Shown here piece after piece: positions 22,744 to 34,612 of a stretch of 64,000 bases of DNA; position 1 is the first letter of the stretch; each line of letters begins with the position of its first letter. The translations under genes and the position numbers were made by a program. The notes beneath the pieces are model-generated. The model was not told where the DNA came from, did no database searches, and saw only the letters and a list, made by a program, of their open reading frames with translations. Origin of the DNA: Monocercomonoides exilis (taxonomy: Eukaryota > Preaxostyla > Oxymonadida > Polymastigidae); the NCBI GenBank assembly GCA_001643675.2, contig LSRY02000016.1:1178001-1242000 (forward strand), given 5' to 3'.

Positions 22744-23660
22744 ATGGGAACCGGACTCGCGACCGAACCTTGCTCAGCTCCGCTGACTGGTGTCCCTCCG
22801 AATGCAATTCCCTCAATATCAGAGAGTTATTCCGCTTCACAAACAAGCGTTCAGTCGTCGCTTGATGGCAGGACAGATCTACCACGAACTGAAGAAGTTG
22901 AAGGAGATTCTTCTTTGCAGCAAGCTTTCATGGAAATATTTGGATAGCCACCAGAGGTTTCACATTACGATATGCATCTTTCAGAGAAGAAAATTAACGA
23001 AGCGCTTTCATTAATGAAAGACGAAGATTTGAGTCCCTTTCTTCAGAATGCTCCACCACCATTAACAAGATCCAATATATTTTGGAATGATGCGCTCGAT
23101 CGTGCGGAGGGAACGGACGGAAACATATCTTTATCCGGCAATAAAGTTTCTTATCTCAGCATGCTCAACAATCAAGTCAGGAGATGCAACAAAAGAAATA
23201 ATTGCAGATTTATGTTTGCTTTCAGCTCAGGCACTGAAAGAAGCTCTTCACGTTAGAAAACATGCAAGATATGGATTTTTTGTAGAAGAAAAAAATGAAA
23301 GACGAGTTTTTTTTGTTATAGCTGTTAACTCAAAGATAAAAAGAAATATGAGAAAAATCAAAGAAAACATCCACTAAATTGAAATGGGGATCGGCAAGTC
23401 TTAAAAATTCAAATGCAAGGAAGAAACAAACCAGGGGATATCAAAGCTGTACAAAGAACTATCTTTTTTTCGAGATAGTCACTTGAAAACCAGCACAAGA
23501 CGATCATTCATCACAAACAGCGCTCCAAGAGGTTACTCAAAAGGGAGTTCAGGAGACAATGCAAAGTCTCAATAAAACACGACTTAACAATTGGTGGAAG
23601 AACGGCATTATTTGCTAAGGGTTGGAAAATGGTGGGAGGAGAAAAGATGATCAAAAGAGG
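22744..23660 (+). CDS. Gag-like ORF of DIRS copy 2
   Basis: ATG 22744. Frame 1 reads through TAG after IFG and contains the DEDLSPFLQNAPPPLTR motif, which is also present (as DLSPFLSNTPPPFSR) in DIRS copy 3. A frameshift near 23180 moves to a helical frame (EIIADLCLLSAQALKEAL) that reads through further TAA codons to TGA near 23650. A Gag-type structural role is inferred from position. Confidence 0.5.
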
Positions 23661-23799
23661 AGTTGTTCCTGTTTGGAGGAGTGCCAAAGCTCGGAAAACC
23701 CTTATCAATTCTCAGGTGAATTGCAGGAGACTGAAGCAATCACAAGAAGCAAGGGAAGCCTTGGCGGTGTTAATCAAAGTTCAAGTGAAAACTGGAATT

Positions 23800-24735
23800 C
23801 TCAGGAAAATCACCAAAACCAAGTGAAATTTGTCAATCCAATATTTGAAGTCAGGAAAAGGAACGGGAGCTGGAAACAGATTGTGGATTGCAGGAGGTTA
23901 AACAATACGACAAAAACGATTCACTTCAAACAAGAGAACCATCGATCTATGGAGAGAATTACAAAGAATGAGAGATTTCATATCGTGCATTGGTAAGCTA
24001 AGTGCAACACGCTTCGTTTTCAAGGAAACTTCACTCTTTCTTCCATCGAAAAATATATTGCTGAACAAAATTGTCAGATACGTGGGGTGGAAAGGAAAGA
24101 TAAAAATCAACTCATCAATCCTTCCGAATATTCAAAAATGGATATCGAGACTGAACGTGAACAAACGGAGACAATTTAGCAAAATATTCCAACCACAAGC
24201 AACTATAATGACAGAAACATCAGAGAGAGCTGTGGGAGCGGTCCTGCTAATGAACAACAAGAAATACGATTTCCGTCAATCGCTTCCAGGGAAGTTGAGA
24301 TGCTAGAGCTCGAATAACAGGGAATTATATGCAATCAATCGAGTACTCAACCATTTCAGATATATTCTTCAGGCGAACAAAGCCCACAGTTTGCTAATCA
24401 GATTAGGCAATACAACAGCAGTTTTCAATGTCAATCGATGGAATGCAGGAACAAATCTCAGGAAGTTGCTAATGAAAATATGGACATTTGTTCAGAACAG
24501 TCGCATTTAGATAAAAGTCCAACACTTGCCAGGGACGAAGAATGTCAGAGCAGATGCTCTATCCAGGCTAGAAAGAGGGGGAGATTACTCCATTAAACAA
24601 GAAGAGTCAAACGAGATCACGGTAAACCTCAATTTCAAAATAACATTGGATGCGTTAGCAACGAACGAGAACACGAAAGCGTACCGATAGTGCGGTCCAG
24701 GAAGTGCATTAAACGAAGATGGACTCCAGCAATCA
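23800..24735 (+). pseudogene. RT N-terminus fused to RNase H by deletion, DIRS copy 2
   Basis: The RT fingers segment NPIFEVRKRNGSWKQIVDCR is followed directly by the connection KLSATRFVFKETSLF, so the palm is deleted. RNase H motifs follow (TETSERAVGAVLL, SSNNRELYAI, FNVNRWNAGTNLRKLL) and RADALSRLERGGDY. Two TAG codons sit within. It cannot reverse transcribe. Confidence 0.65.
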
Positions 24736-25302
24736 TTGCAGGAATTCCATTAGCCCAAATTGCCAAGTTTGCCAGACTCTCTCCTAGAAGCAACACCATC
24801 ATAAAGCATAACGTCCAATCAGATGTGTCAAGCAAACTAGCCCACGTGATAGCAAGATGCAATTCAACTATTCTCCAATCTTAAGAAAGTGGGCATGAGT
24901 CAGAATCCGATTCAGATTCTGAGGCGGAATCCTATTCAGAAACAAATTCCAGTTCAAAATCCGAGGAACAAACACCAACAAAGAAAATATGTTAAAGCGG
25001 AGATCAAAAACAACAAACAGTTCTTGCAAACCCAGATTAAGTTGAAGAACCAGAGGACAACGAAGAAAACAATGCTTCACAGACAGCAATCAGCAAGATT
25101 AAGATTGAATTCATTATCTGCACACAATCTCAAAGAAAAAAAGAATTGGAAAAGAAACAACACGAAGAAAATAATATCAGTTCAAACAAATTAACATTAT
25201 CAAACCTTCCCAATTATCAATGGTCTCAAAAATATAAAAAAAAGATAGTCATATAACCAATATTTCTTTGAAAGATTTTTCTTGCAACTTTTGAAGAGGT
25301 GA
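24736..25302 (+). pseudogene. Tyrosine recombinase C-terminal fragment, DIRS copy 2
   Basis: Begins at IAGIPLAQIAKFARLSPRSN, the segment after the catalytic HxxR box in copies 3 and 4, and continues into an acidic Glu/Ser tail. Four TAA codons are read as Gln before TGA 25300-25302. The N-terminal half and box I/II are deleted. Confidence 0.6.
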
Positions 25303-26310
25303 AAAATATACAAATCAAACGGTTTTCCTTCAGCATTCATATGAATCCATGATATATAAATAAAAATTTAAATTCTCACTTTTTTCAAAGCTTGGTAAGT
25401 TCACTGTTGATCAGAAAACATTTTGTGAAAAAACATTCAAAATGGGGCTGCACAACAAATTCGTTTTAAGGAGAAGAAGATATTCTGCTGAGGGTTGTGA
25501 AGTGTTGGAGCGAGACAATATATATATATATATTTTTTTAAGTTTAGGCAGATATTCAAAAAGACAGAAAGCAATGTTGAGAGTTCCGTGCTCCATGTCA
25601 CATATCGAATTTTGATTTTGAGCTCACAATTTCATCTTTTGATTCACAAATGTTGATCTTGATGAAGACGATAATTGTTGGGATTTATGAAGCATGAGAT
25701 GCAATCGTTTTATCTTTACAATCTATTTCAGTGAATTTTGTGAATCTGAATTCAACAATTGTTGACAATAAAGAGGATATTTTATTCCCTCAGAGAAAGA
25801 AAGGATAAAAAGTTTTCAGTTTTCGTAAAATCTTTCTTTTCAAAATTATTGAAATTCAATCATTAATGAAACTGATGGCTAATTATCTTTTTCATTCACA
25901 AACTTTCATTTTTGAAAAACCCCAAGAAAAAGAAAAATATATGTATCCAACTTTTTTCTTCCACATGTCAAACTCATAATTAAATATCTATTTTCTTTTC
26001 TCCAACTATCCTGCAAGCAGCAACTGATAGATTAACAATAATAACCTCAGCTCACATCCAATTGACTTTTCTTGCACGAACTTCAAATATGTCTATTCCT
26101 CTGCTAAACTTTTTTGAAACAACTCTTCTCAAATGATAATTGTTTATGCTTTTTGCTATCACCCATTTGTCACTGTTTCATTTCACAAAGCCGTATTCGC
26201 ACAAAATCCAGAAAAAAGTGACAGAATTAGAAGTGCTACACATTTTCATCAAATTTCTTGTCTTCAATAATCCACAATGATCTCGTATCTATAAGTTTCT
26301 AAATTTTTTT
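25303..26310. other. AT-rich intergenic DNA
   Basis: No coherent coding frame. A short (TA)n run lies at 25519-25535. Nothing else recognised. Confidence 0.5.
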
Positions 26311-26523
26311 GAAAAGTTCCTTTTGTGTAATTTTCAAATATAATAAAAATTTCATTTTTCAATCAAATTTATGTTCCCACTCACCAAATTTTCAGATCAG
26401 GAAAGAAAAATTTTGACAATGTTATTATTTCTATTTTTTGCGAAGTTTTGTGAGCATGAACAGAAATTTGATTGAAAAATGAAATTTTAATATTATTTGA
26501 TAATTAAACCAATGGAACTTTTC
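26311..26523. repeat. MITE-like repeat, family B, copy 2
   Basis: The ends are inverted: GAAAAGTTCCTTTTGTGTAA at 26311 mirrors TTAAACCAATGGAACTTTTC at the right end. The pairing extends inward (ATTTCATTTTTCAATCAAAT against its complement). About 213 bp, non-coding, homologous to 1709-1923. Confidence 0.65.
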
Positions 26524-26538
26524 AAAAAAAATGAAGAC

Positions 26539-26817
26539 ATATGGGGGGAAATACGGACTTTCAAGCTTTTTATGCACAAAGCAAGAAAAAATAGTTTCAC
26601 TTATAACATTTTTAAACTTTCCCAGATTTCAAAATAAATTTGATTTTCATAACTGTTAACAAACATCATTGATATAATGACATCATGTTTTATGACATCA
26701 AATGTATTTCGAAAAATAAACCCAATTTTTTCAAATTTTTTGATCACAAAAATATGTTCATTAAAAGTGCAAAAATTTTCTATGAAAATGCTTGAAGCAA
26801 AATATTTTGTCCCATAT
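26539..26817. repeat. MITE-like repeat, family A, copy 1
   Basis: Ends ATATGGGGGGAAATACGG and ...TATTTTGTCCCATAT are imperfect inverted repeats, followed inward by TTTCAAGC and GCTTGAA. Related copies: 35816-36082, 36083-36243 (partial), 46500-46766 and 52750-53006. Non-coding. Confidence 0.6.
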
Positions 26818-26859
26818 CCACAGGATAATATGCATTACTCACACGTGTGACAATTGCAG

Positions 26860-28660
26860 AATGTTTTCTGTTACGCAAACAGATGCTTCTTCCACGACGA
26901 CAACATCTGTGTGGGATGAATCGGAAGTGCATGATCTTTTTCGTTCTCCACTTTCACCATCAACCCAAACATTATACTCATCAACCTATCCATTGCAGTC
27001 AATCACATCGATAAAGACAATTCACTTGCCCATTTCTCTTCTGTTATGCATTTTCTTCCAACACAAATGAACTTCTTTAACAGACATTCTTCAAAAAGTT
27101 TCATTTTTTTTAGCCAGACTCTCCCCATTGCTTCAAACGTAGCCTTTATTTTTTTCTGCTTTTGCTAATTTCGTGCAAGCTCTATCAGCCTCTTCGTTTC
27201 CTTTTCCATCTTTTTCAACTTCAACCACACAGTTGCTTTCAAATATCTTCTTCCACCACCAATGGCCCCATTTTCGTTCTACTCTGATTTCTCGCAGATC
27301 CCACATCTCATTTCCTCACTTCCGCCTCCTCCATCCCCACTTCTGTTTATTTTTCACACGATATGTACCCATTTCCTCACTTTTCACAACGACCTCCTTC
27401 CAATTTATGTTTTGATCAAGCATCACAGCTCTTTTATGAACAATGCTTTCTCTGAACTTCTCCTTGCACTTTTCATACAGCCGCAAGAGAAAAATCCACG
27501 AATCAGAAATAAAAACCATCTCTCCACTTTCAGTGACGAGTGAAGAAATTTTGACAAGCATTTCCACCTACTCTGCAGTTCTCACCAACTATCCACTTTC
27601 ACCACATCACCCTGTTGCATCTTTCGTTTTTTTTTTTTTTTTTCCTTCTTTCTCATTCTACCAAACATCTCCTTCTTCTCCTTTATAGCCTCCGGCAATT
27701 CTTTCACCTCCTTCACCTCGTTTCCTTTGAGTCGTGCTTATCTCTCTGCTCCATATTCTTCCTCTAATTTTTCTTGATGAATTTGTTCTTATCTTGCCAA
27801 AAATTCTGCTGGCCACTTGTCAACTTCACCTCCTTCTCTTGCAATACTCTTTCTGTATCATGTGCTCCTGCATATTTTTCCTCTTCTTTTCCTTGCCATC
27901 CTTTTCCTATTTCTTCCTGCTTCTCCATCACCTTTGTCTTCGTCACTTCACACGCAGTTCACCTCATCCAATCTCTTTATCTACATGCTTCACCAAGCCA
28001 ATCTCTAACTGTTCATATAGGGAAATCAGGAAATCTATCTTCGTTGGAATCAGCGAAGTTTCAAACAGATCTTCGATCGATGTGAATGCATTTGCATCTG
28101 TATCATCAAATATCCGCTTGATTAACGATTTCGTATCAACAGACACTGCAAGAAACGAAAGCGGAGCTGCTGGAGGAACCTAAAGCATTGCAGAAAGCTC
28201 CACGTAGAAGACACTCACAACACACCAATACAGTGCAATACTCAATTTTTCAACATATGTGCGATAAAACAAAAATCGATTGTTTTTTTAAAGAGATTAA
28301 TTTGTTCATTTATTTAATGTATTTAATAATAACTTTATCAACTGATGCAATATCAATTCCATAAATAATATAAGTCAATGAAAAAGATGAAAGAGAAAAA
28401 AAAGTTATATAAATAGACATAACAACTTTGCAATGTTCAAAAAACAAGATTGAATTCAATATTTCATATCGAAATTTTTGACAGAAAAAACATTACTGCA
28501 TGAATAATAATCCATATTCCCGCAAAGTCTTCAGCTTTAGCGGATACAGCATCAGCAACTTTGGCATGTTCGCGCTTTTACGCAAGTGTCCTCATGCAAC
28601 TCAAAAATATTTATTATTCGGTCTTGTTCATCTTAGCTTCCAACGTTAATAACCCCCACA
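26860..28660 (-). pseudogene. Decayed helical-protein gene (possible BAR-like)
   Basis: Coherent minus-strand pieces in shifting frames: KREHAKVADAVSAKAEDFAG (about 28580), IKRIFDDTDANAFTSIEDLF and FLISLYEQLEIGLVKH (28150-27965), a Lys/Glu-rich helix (27946-27764), SDSWIFLLRLYEKCKEKFRE (about 27500) and EEADRACTKLAKAEKNKGY (about 27190). TGA codons and indels separate them. The long helices with spaced aromatic residues could be a BAR-type domain, as in the 20-kb gene, but this is tentative. Plus-strand Phe/Leu/Ser-rich frames here are antisense shadows. Confidence 0.35.
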
Positions 28661-29163
28661 AACTCGATGTGTCAAAAAGGTCGAATGTGGACAGAAAAGT
28701 TATTGAATGTTTTCAGACTTTGTATTGAAATAAGAAAAAATGAAAAGATGAATAATGAACGAAAGCTGCATTAAATGAGATTTACAACTTGATCAATAAA
28801 TGAGAAACAGTATTTGCACAAAATTTTGGTTTCTGCTCTTTTCAACATTCTAACTGCAATTTATTTTCCGTTTAAAATAAACATCACAACTTATTCAAAG
28901 TTTGCGAATCATTAATTTCAATATGAATATTTTGATTATTTTATTTTCATGATATTTCAAATAATCATTATAAAAGAAGATTCAACTTTGACGATCATCT
29001 GTCTATTTTCATTTTTCAACATTCTGAAATAAAAAAATATAATTAATGTAAGAAAAGAATGAACATATAAATGAAAGTTATTGTTTCCACCAAATGGCAA
29101 CAAAAAAAATTTTTTCGAAACAAAATATCAAGATTAAGCTGTCAATAAACATGACATTAATAA
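28661..29163. other. AT-rich intergenic DNA
   Basis: No frame or repeat recognised. Confidence 0.5.
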
Positions 29164-29327
29164 AAAAGATAGTATTTATCTCACTTCCTTCTTTTTATTC
29201 GGAGAGAATACACGTAGTTGAGCCTTTTATGAGATTATTTTTCTTAAAAATTATCTCATTTTTAATAAACGTTGAACAATCTAAACATTTGTTCCTTTTT
29301 GCACTGGAATCTTGTTCGCACCGACAG

Positions 29328-30149
29328 TCAAATCGTCTTTTCTTGAACAGCCTCGGCTGATGAACTGTAATCTTTCGCGCGAGCCTTTTTCCTTTCACAG
29401 AAAACTGGTGTTTGAACCTCTTTGAAGTTTGGCTCCCTCTCATCTTCCCAGTTCTCGCTCTAACATAAGAATTCACTGGGAGTGTTGCAATTTGATGTGT
29501 CATCATAAATAATTTTCTGCTTTTGGGAAGTGCCTGCTTCCACTGTTTGAATGAAGGTTTCATGTTGCGCTTGGCTATGTTCCAGTAGTGTTGTATCGGT
29601 TTGACATGAAATTGTTTTTGCACAAGTCATTGTCACGTCGGAACGAAAGAAGTGTATTGAGATCGTGCCACTCTTAGGAGATAGCCTTGCATATCTTGCA
29701 ATTTGTGCCACCGGAACTCCGGCCATTGTTAGTGCGGAAATGGAAGCATGCTTCAACGAATGAGGGCCAAAGAACTCTGGAACTCCTGCTTCAGTTAGGA
29801 ACTCTTTTGCTAGTTTTCTCAATGACCTTGCTGATAAGGTGTTCATTTGGTCTTTTCCAACAAATAAATGGACTGGGTTGGATTGTGTTGTATTAAGTCC
29901 CTCCCACAACTCCATGACTGCAGATGAGGTACATATTAATGGAGAGTTAATGAAGAAGGGAATGATGTTGTCCGTTTGTCCGAGAGTTGTATTTAACACG
30001 GTGTCCCATACAATTGAATCTTTTCTTATTGAGGATTCGTATATATCAATTCTTTCAATCTCAGAAAACTTGCATGCAGAAAAGAGCATAAACAAGCAGA
30101 TTGTTTTCTTTGTTTTGTTGTCGCAATTGAAGCTTTGATTTTTCCCCAA
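29328..30149 (-). CDS. Tyrosine recombinase catalytic half, DIRS copy 3
   Basis: Contains LFSACKFSEIERIDI (box I), FGPHSLKHASISALTMAGVP (box II; HxxR appears as H-S-L-K) and ARLSPKSGTISIHFF in the region of the nucleophile, where no Tyr is visible. An acidic tail follows. A TAG at about 29460 is read as Gln, and the tail stays coherent to TGA 29328-29330. An upstream piece (30348-30560, EELFKAVLKVKGFSNNVMEI) is the N-terminal half, separated by a frameshift. Catalytic substitutions suggest an inactive copy. Confidence 0.65.
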
Positions 30150-30347
30150 GTGTTTTGATGATGTTTGACATCATCTTTGGATATAAAATTAACAGGTTTT
30201 TTTTCTTTTTTTTTTCCTTTCTGTTCTTTTCGACAAATGAAACTGCATTCTTATGAGTTAAAATTCACTTAATCATCTGTCTAATAGAAGCTGAATTATT
30301 GTTGACATTGCAGATCTTTTTTGGAACAACAAAGACTCGTTTGTTCA

Positions 30348-31330
30348 TCAAAAGCGAAGGGTGATGAAAATATCGGAGCATTTTCTAACCCAATCACTCC
30401 ACTCATCCGAAGGTGGGCCATATCCACGTTGAGCCCATTCCGATCCAAAATTAGACAGGCCCAACATGTACCCGTCCCACGTTGTTTGTGCTTGACTGGA
30501 TTTGCAAATTTCCATAACATTGTTTGAGAAACCTTTCACTTTGAGGACAGCCTTGAACAATTCTTCACCAGAGATTGTTACGGATTGAGAAGAACAACTC
30601 TCATTTTCCCTGGCGGAAGGTTGGCTTCTGTTCGTTTCATCCAAATCCCCAACTTCAGCAGAACCGCCTGGTTCCTCCACGTCCATTTGAATGTCCTTAT
30701 TCTGTTCAGAATTGGCTCCCAAATCTGTCCTTTCCAGTCTGGCATGAGTAGCAATACTCGCGCTTTCTCTTTCATTGTTTTCATGAGAACATGAGCAATA
30801 AGAGGAATACGATGATTGGCTTAAACTGTCTCTCCTCCTTGTGTAAGTTAAATCACTTCTTCGCACACAGGTTTTCCTAGACCTCAGTAGCGCTTCTCCT
30901 TTTGATTGAATCTTGTTACAAACGCATTGAGAGTGAATTTCAGATTCGTCATCCTCTTCAGTACTCGAAATGCTTCCGGTTTGATTGCGTAATCGCCTCT
31001 CATTTCCAGCCTTGACAGGGAGTCTGCTCTTGTGTTCCTTATTCTCGGGATTAGTCGCGCTTTCAATTGAATTTGATTCTTGTTTGTTAACCTTCAGATC
31101 CTTTTTTTACAAAGATCCCATTCCAATCCTGCATTCCATTAGATGACGTTGGATCTTGATGTTGAATTGCTTGATTTGATAATAAGTTTGTAATGTCCCT
31201 TTTTTTAAAGTTGACAAAAAATTGCTTTAAATTTTCCACATTGCCCATAACTCTCGAAAGTTTGATCTTTTCTTTTCTTTCTTTGGAGGGAGATTGTGAC
31301 GATAGTCCTGTGTTGTGTTTCAATTTTTTT
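30348..31330 (-). pseudogene. RNase H end, DIRS linker and recombinase N-half, copy 3
   Basis: ARLIPRIRNTRADSLSRLEM (RNase H C-terminal motif) is followed by LLLMPDWKGQIWEPILNRIR, the conserved DIRS linker. An overlapping frame encodes the recombinase N-terminal half (EELFKAVLKVKGFSNNVMEI). Frames shift between pieces. Comparison with 63174-63850 shows the same order. A run of TAA/TAG codons near 31080-31090 lies in the RNase H part. Confidence 0.55.
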
Positions 31331-31643
31331 AGACAAGTTCACATTGCTCTTTTGAAAGGAACTGTTGTCACAGTTTCATTGGACTGAAACGGATAGCAAA
31401 GAAAATTCGGCAAATTCAAAAAAAGTTTCAATCAACATTGTTGTGGACTGATCGTAGTTGGCTGAGTTATTTTCATCTTTCATGTTTATGAAGTTATTCG
31501 AATACTCTTGTTTTGAACTTTTTGCATCTGTGTGAGGAAAGTGGATGTTTCCTTGTTAGCGAATCTTATTGCATTGAGTTTTCCGATGAATGTGGACAAG
31601 TTTCTCACCAGAGTCTGGCTTGTGCGAATTGATTCTCTTTCAA

Positions 31644-32300
31644 TTATCCACACTTTGAGATTTGTTTCAGTGATTTTCCTTTTTGCATACGAACAGTGAA
31701 GTTTTTTGTGCTCCACATAAAACCGAGACACGAAAATGTCTGAGAGAAATAAAATTGACAATTTTCTTTGTTTATAAGAAGCCCTAACTTGTTGAAAAGG
31801 CGGACGACTTCCTGTGCTGTGTGCTGAAGAAATTCTAGATTTTTGCAGAATAGTTTCATATCGTCGAGGAAAGTAATGAACTTGATTTTGAATTTTTGTC
31901 GAATAAACATGAAAACTTTTCTCATTATTATTGGAAAAAGCCTCTGGGCGTTTTTTGAGCTAAAAGGCATTCCGTTGAAACGATAGAAATTTCCGTTGAA
32001 TTCGAATGAAAGATAGGGAGAAGGAAAGTTATCCACCATAGAGAAATTGAAAGCCTGATGAAGATCGATCGAAACATAGAAATGTCGCACTTCTGTGATT
32101 CTTACCAATGATCTGAAGTCTTCCAATTTGAAGCAGACAGATTTGAGAGTTTTGTTCAGTTCCCTGTTGTCGATTATCTGTCTCCATCCTCCGGTCTTCT
32201 TTTTTATAACAAAAACTGGACTTAAGTTTTTAACTTCTTTCTTTTGGATCGGCTTGATTATTTTCAACTTCAATATCTCTTATATCATTATGCTCATTGC
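31644..32300 (-). CDS. Reverse transcriptase, DIRS copy 3
   Basis: RT motifs: SPVFVIKKKTGGWRQIIDNR, VSIDLHQAFNFSMV, GMPFSSKNAQRLFP and the catalytic FLDD in KFITFLDDMKLF, then LGLLINKENCQF. Upstream, SIMI-Q-EILKLKIIKPI shows a TAA read as Gln immediately before the fingers. The frame breaks after ISKCG. A separate frame (31486-31761) continues with the connection (LSTFIGKLNAIRFANKETST). Confidence 0.75.
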
Positions 32301-33350
32301 TTTTTGTGCTTCTTTTGATTGATAAATGTTGGTTTTATTTATCTTTTGGTTGGATAGTTTTTTCCGAACTCGCATGATTTTCCAAAATGCGAATGAGTGT
32401 TTTCTTTCCAGTTTTGCTCCATCGGTTTTCCACATTCTTTCCAACGCTTTGCAGTTCTTCCCCCAATAATGTCTTCATTCATGATTAATTTTGCTTCTGC
32501 TCCATGGATCGTTGCCTGGAGAGGTTTCTGATGTTGAAAAAGATCGGAATTCTCTTTCTGGCAAACGTCCGGGGTTCTGGATGAAAAAATTGTTTTTTTG
32601 ACACGTTAGACAAAAACGGTTTCGAGTATATCTTTTTGCTGTTGGAATAGCAAGGCGAGATATGGATATTTATATATGTGTGCAACTGCTCTTTTCTTTC
32701 TTGTTTCTTTGATTCTTCTATTGATTCTGTTTATCTTTTTATAAGAATCGTTGAAGAAAATTCGTCATTTATCTTCGAGGCTTCTGGAAACACAAATCTT
32801 GCTTCAAAGAGTTCATGTCCTGCATCCTTCAATGCTTTTCCAAGGAGGAGACAAAAGTCTGCAATCATTTTTTGTTTGAAATATTTTTCTGAAGTTATTT
32901 AGTGAGAATATAGTGATCTTTTCATCTTTGTTTAAAAAAAGTCTCGAATCTTTCTCCCATTCAATCCAACTCGTCTTTTCAAGAGGTGGCTGTTCTTGAA
33001 AAAGGTGGTGGAGTGTTCGACAAAAAGGGAGACAGATCTTTGCACAAAAAGGTAGAAACTATTTTTGAGTTCTCATTCACTGAAAGATTCATGTTTTGCA
33101 GGGTGATTTCTGGTGATTATCAAAAAATATCGAAGAAGGAATTCTCTAGACTAATTCCCTGGTCAGCAGGAGAGTCGGAGGAGATTGAATCTTCTTTTAT
33201 TTCTTGCCCAGCATGAGAATACAAAAGTGGAGAGGGAATAGTTTACGGAGAAGGAAAAGTTACCAAAAAAGTTGTGAAACTACTTGAAGGACCACCTGTC
33301 AGCGTTGCAGAGTTACGCTCGTCCGTAAGTCCAACTTCTAAAGAGGAATT
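32301..33350 (-). pseudogene. Gag-like region, DIRS copy 3
   Basis: The minus strand carries DLSPFLSNTPPPFSR at about 33000, matching the Gag-like ORF of copy 2. Several TAA and TGA codons and frame shifts follow. Positional and motif evidence only. Confidence 0.45.
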
Positions 33351-33440
33351 TGATATTATCAATTTTTCAGATTAGTGATCGTGACTGACCCATAAAGTGA
33401 TGTTCTTGTTGACAAAGAGAAGGAAGAAAGAAGATGTTTC

Positions 33441-34335
33441 CTTTAAAATCATGGCACATTTCATTTGATACAAAATAAAAACATAATATTTGATGATAAA
33501 CGAAATGTGCTAAAAGAAATATTTACAGACATTATATGATGGGTATTTAACAATCAAATATTGTTTTTCATTTGAGGCCTTTTTCAGATCAATTAATATT
33601 TTCACAAATTCTCAAAAAAAATAGAAAAAAAAGGACCCAGAGGTTTTTTATTTGGAAAAAAATAAAACACAACAAATGTTTTAATCGATAAATTGTGAAC
33701 TTTTGATTAACTTTTTGAGAATAAAAAATTTTGATAAATTGTGTTCTATTTTTGAAATTTATGAAATATCATAAAATATAATGTTAGGCAATCATTTATC
33801 CCTGTTTGTTGGAATGAAAATCCAATTTAATTACAAATCTGAAGAAGTTTTGTTTTATTGTGGGAATAATAAAGTTTTAATGATTTGTGCAAAAGCAGTT
33901 TGAATGTCCGTATTCACCTCCATTTTTTATTGAAACAAAAAAGTGAAGATCGATATTCATTAAATCTTTTTTATTGAATGAAAAATAGAATTTTTTGGAG
34001 AATTTATGTTATTATGGAGAAACCATACAATGGCTCCACTATAACGTTGTGAACGCTATATGAAAATGCTCTATAGCAACATGTCGTTCATTAATGATTT
34101 TGATTAGAGGAAGCGAAGGAAAATGGTTCTTCAGATGCAGCAAATACTGAAAAGAAGTCTCTTATAGAACAGGAACTCCGTTTTCAAAATCTAGGCTTTC
34201 AATTTCAAATCTTATTCTGATCCTTTTCTTCTTTCACCATCAGCTCAATATAAAACAAACATCATCTCTAACTTCATGTTAAAGACACAGTGTTTCTTAT
34301 TATTAATGCATTTGCCTGAGAACATGCGCTCGGAT
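33441..34335. other. AT-rich intergenic DNA
   Basis: No coherent coding frame. A partial MITE family A end (about 33880-33925) is present. Confidence 0.45.
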
Positions 34336-34337
34336 GA

Positions 34338-34612
34338 TTGGTGGAATCCAAACTCCCATTGGAGGTCCTGGCCGCATTGTGGAAATTGACGAAGCTGTTT
34401 GGAGAAGGCTAAAATACAAGAGAGGTTCTGAATTTTAATCTTTTGAAACTTAATTATCAATTTTCCTTTTTTTTTTATTAGTACGTGCTAAAAAGCAAAT
34501 TTGGATTTTCGGTGCTCAGGAACGTGGAGGAAAAGCATTTGTTTTCCCTGTGGAAAACCGATCTGCTTCAGTATTAATTCCGTTAATAAAAAAACATGTT
34601 CTCCCAAAAAAA
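34338..34612 (+). pseudogene. Merlin (ISXO2/IS1595-like) transposase fragment with intron
   Basis: IVEIDEAVWRRLKYKR, the first catalytic Asp block of ISXO2-like transposases, is followed by a 57-bp intron (34425-34481, GTTCTG...TTATTAG). The joined reading then gives RAKKQIWIFGAQERGGKAF. The sequence ends abruptly near 34612 before the second Asp, so it is a 5'-and-3'-truncated relic. The splice restores the frame exactly. Confidence 0.65.

Larger units (their letters stand above)
22642..25302 (+). mobile_element. DIRS copy 2, internally deleted
   Basis: The left terminal sequence (22642-22721, CTTCCTTCTCTT ... GGTCAGTCACGATC) matches, inverted, the ends of copies 3 and 4. Gag-like, RT N-terminus, RNase H and recombinase C-terminus follow in order on the plus strand. 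The RT palm with YxDD is missing between about 23985 and 23995. The stretch from the RNase H end to the recombinase catalytic half is missing near 24735. Many TAA/TAG codons lie in coherent sequence. A TAG replaces the conserved Trp of the YRWCGP motif at about 24688. Confidence 0.75.
29164..33440 (-). mobile_element. DIRS copy 3
   Basis: The low-coordinate end (29164-29215, ATAGTATTTATCTCACTTCC) and the high-coordinate end (33356-33440, minus strand CTTCCTTCTCTT ... GGTCAGTCACGATC) are inverted relatives of the copy 2 left end. Order on the minus strand is Gag-like, RT, RNase H and recombinase. Several indels and a TGA at the conserved Trp of the YRWCGP-type motif (about 30883) mark it as decayed. 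Confidence 0.75.

Noticed and set aside
27734-28183. Plus ORF rich in Phe, Leu, Ser and Cys
   Set aside because: Antisense of charged helical minus-strand pieces.
29195-29623. Basic minus ORF overlapping the recombinase tail of DIRS copy 3
   Set aside because: Alternate frame of the recombinase tail, which is coherent through TAG to TGA 29328-29330.
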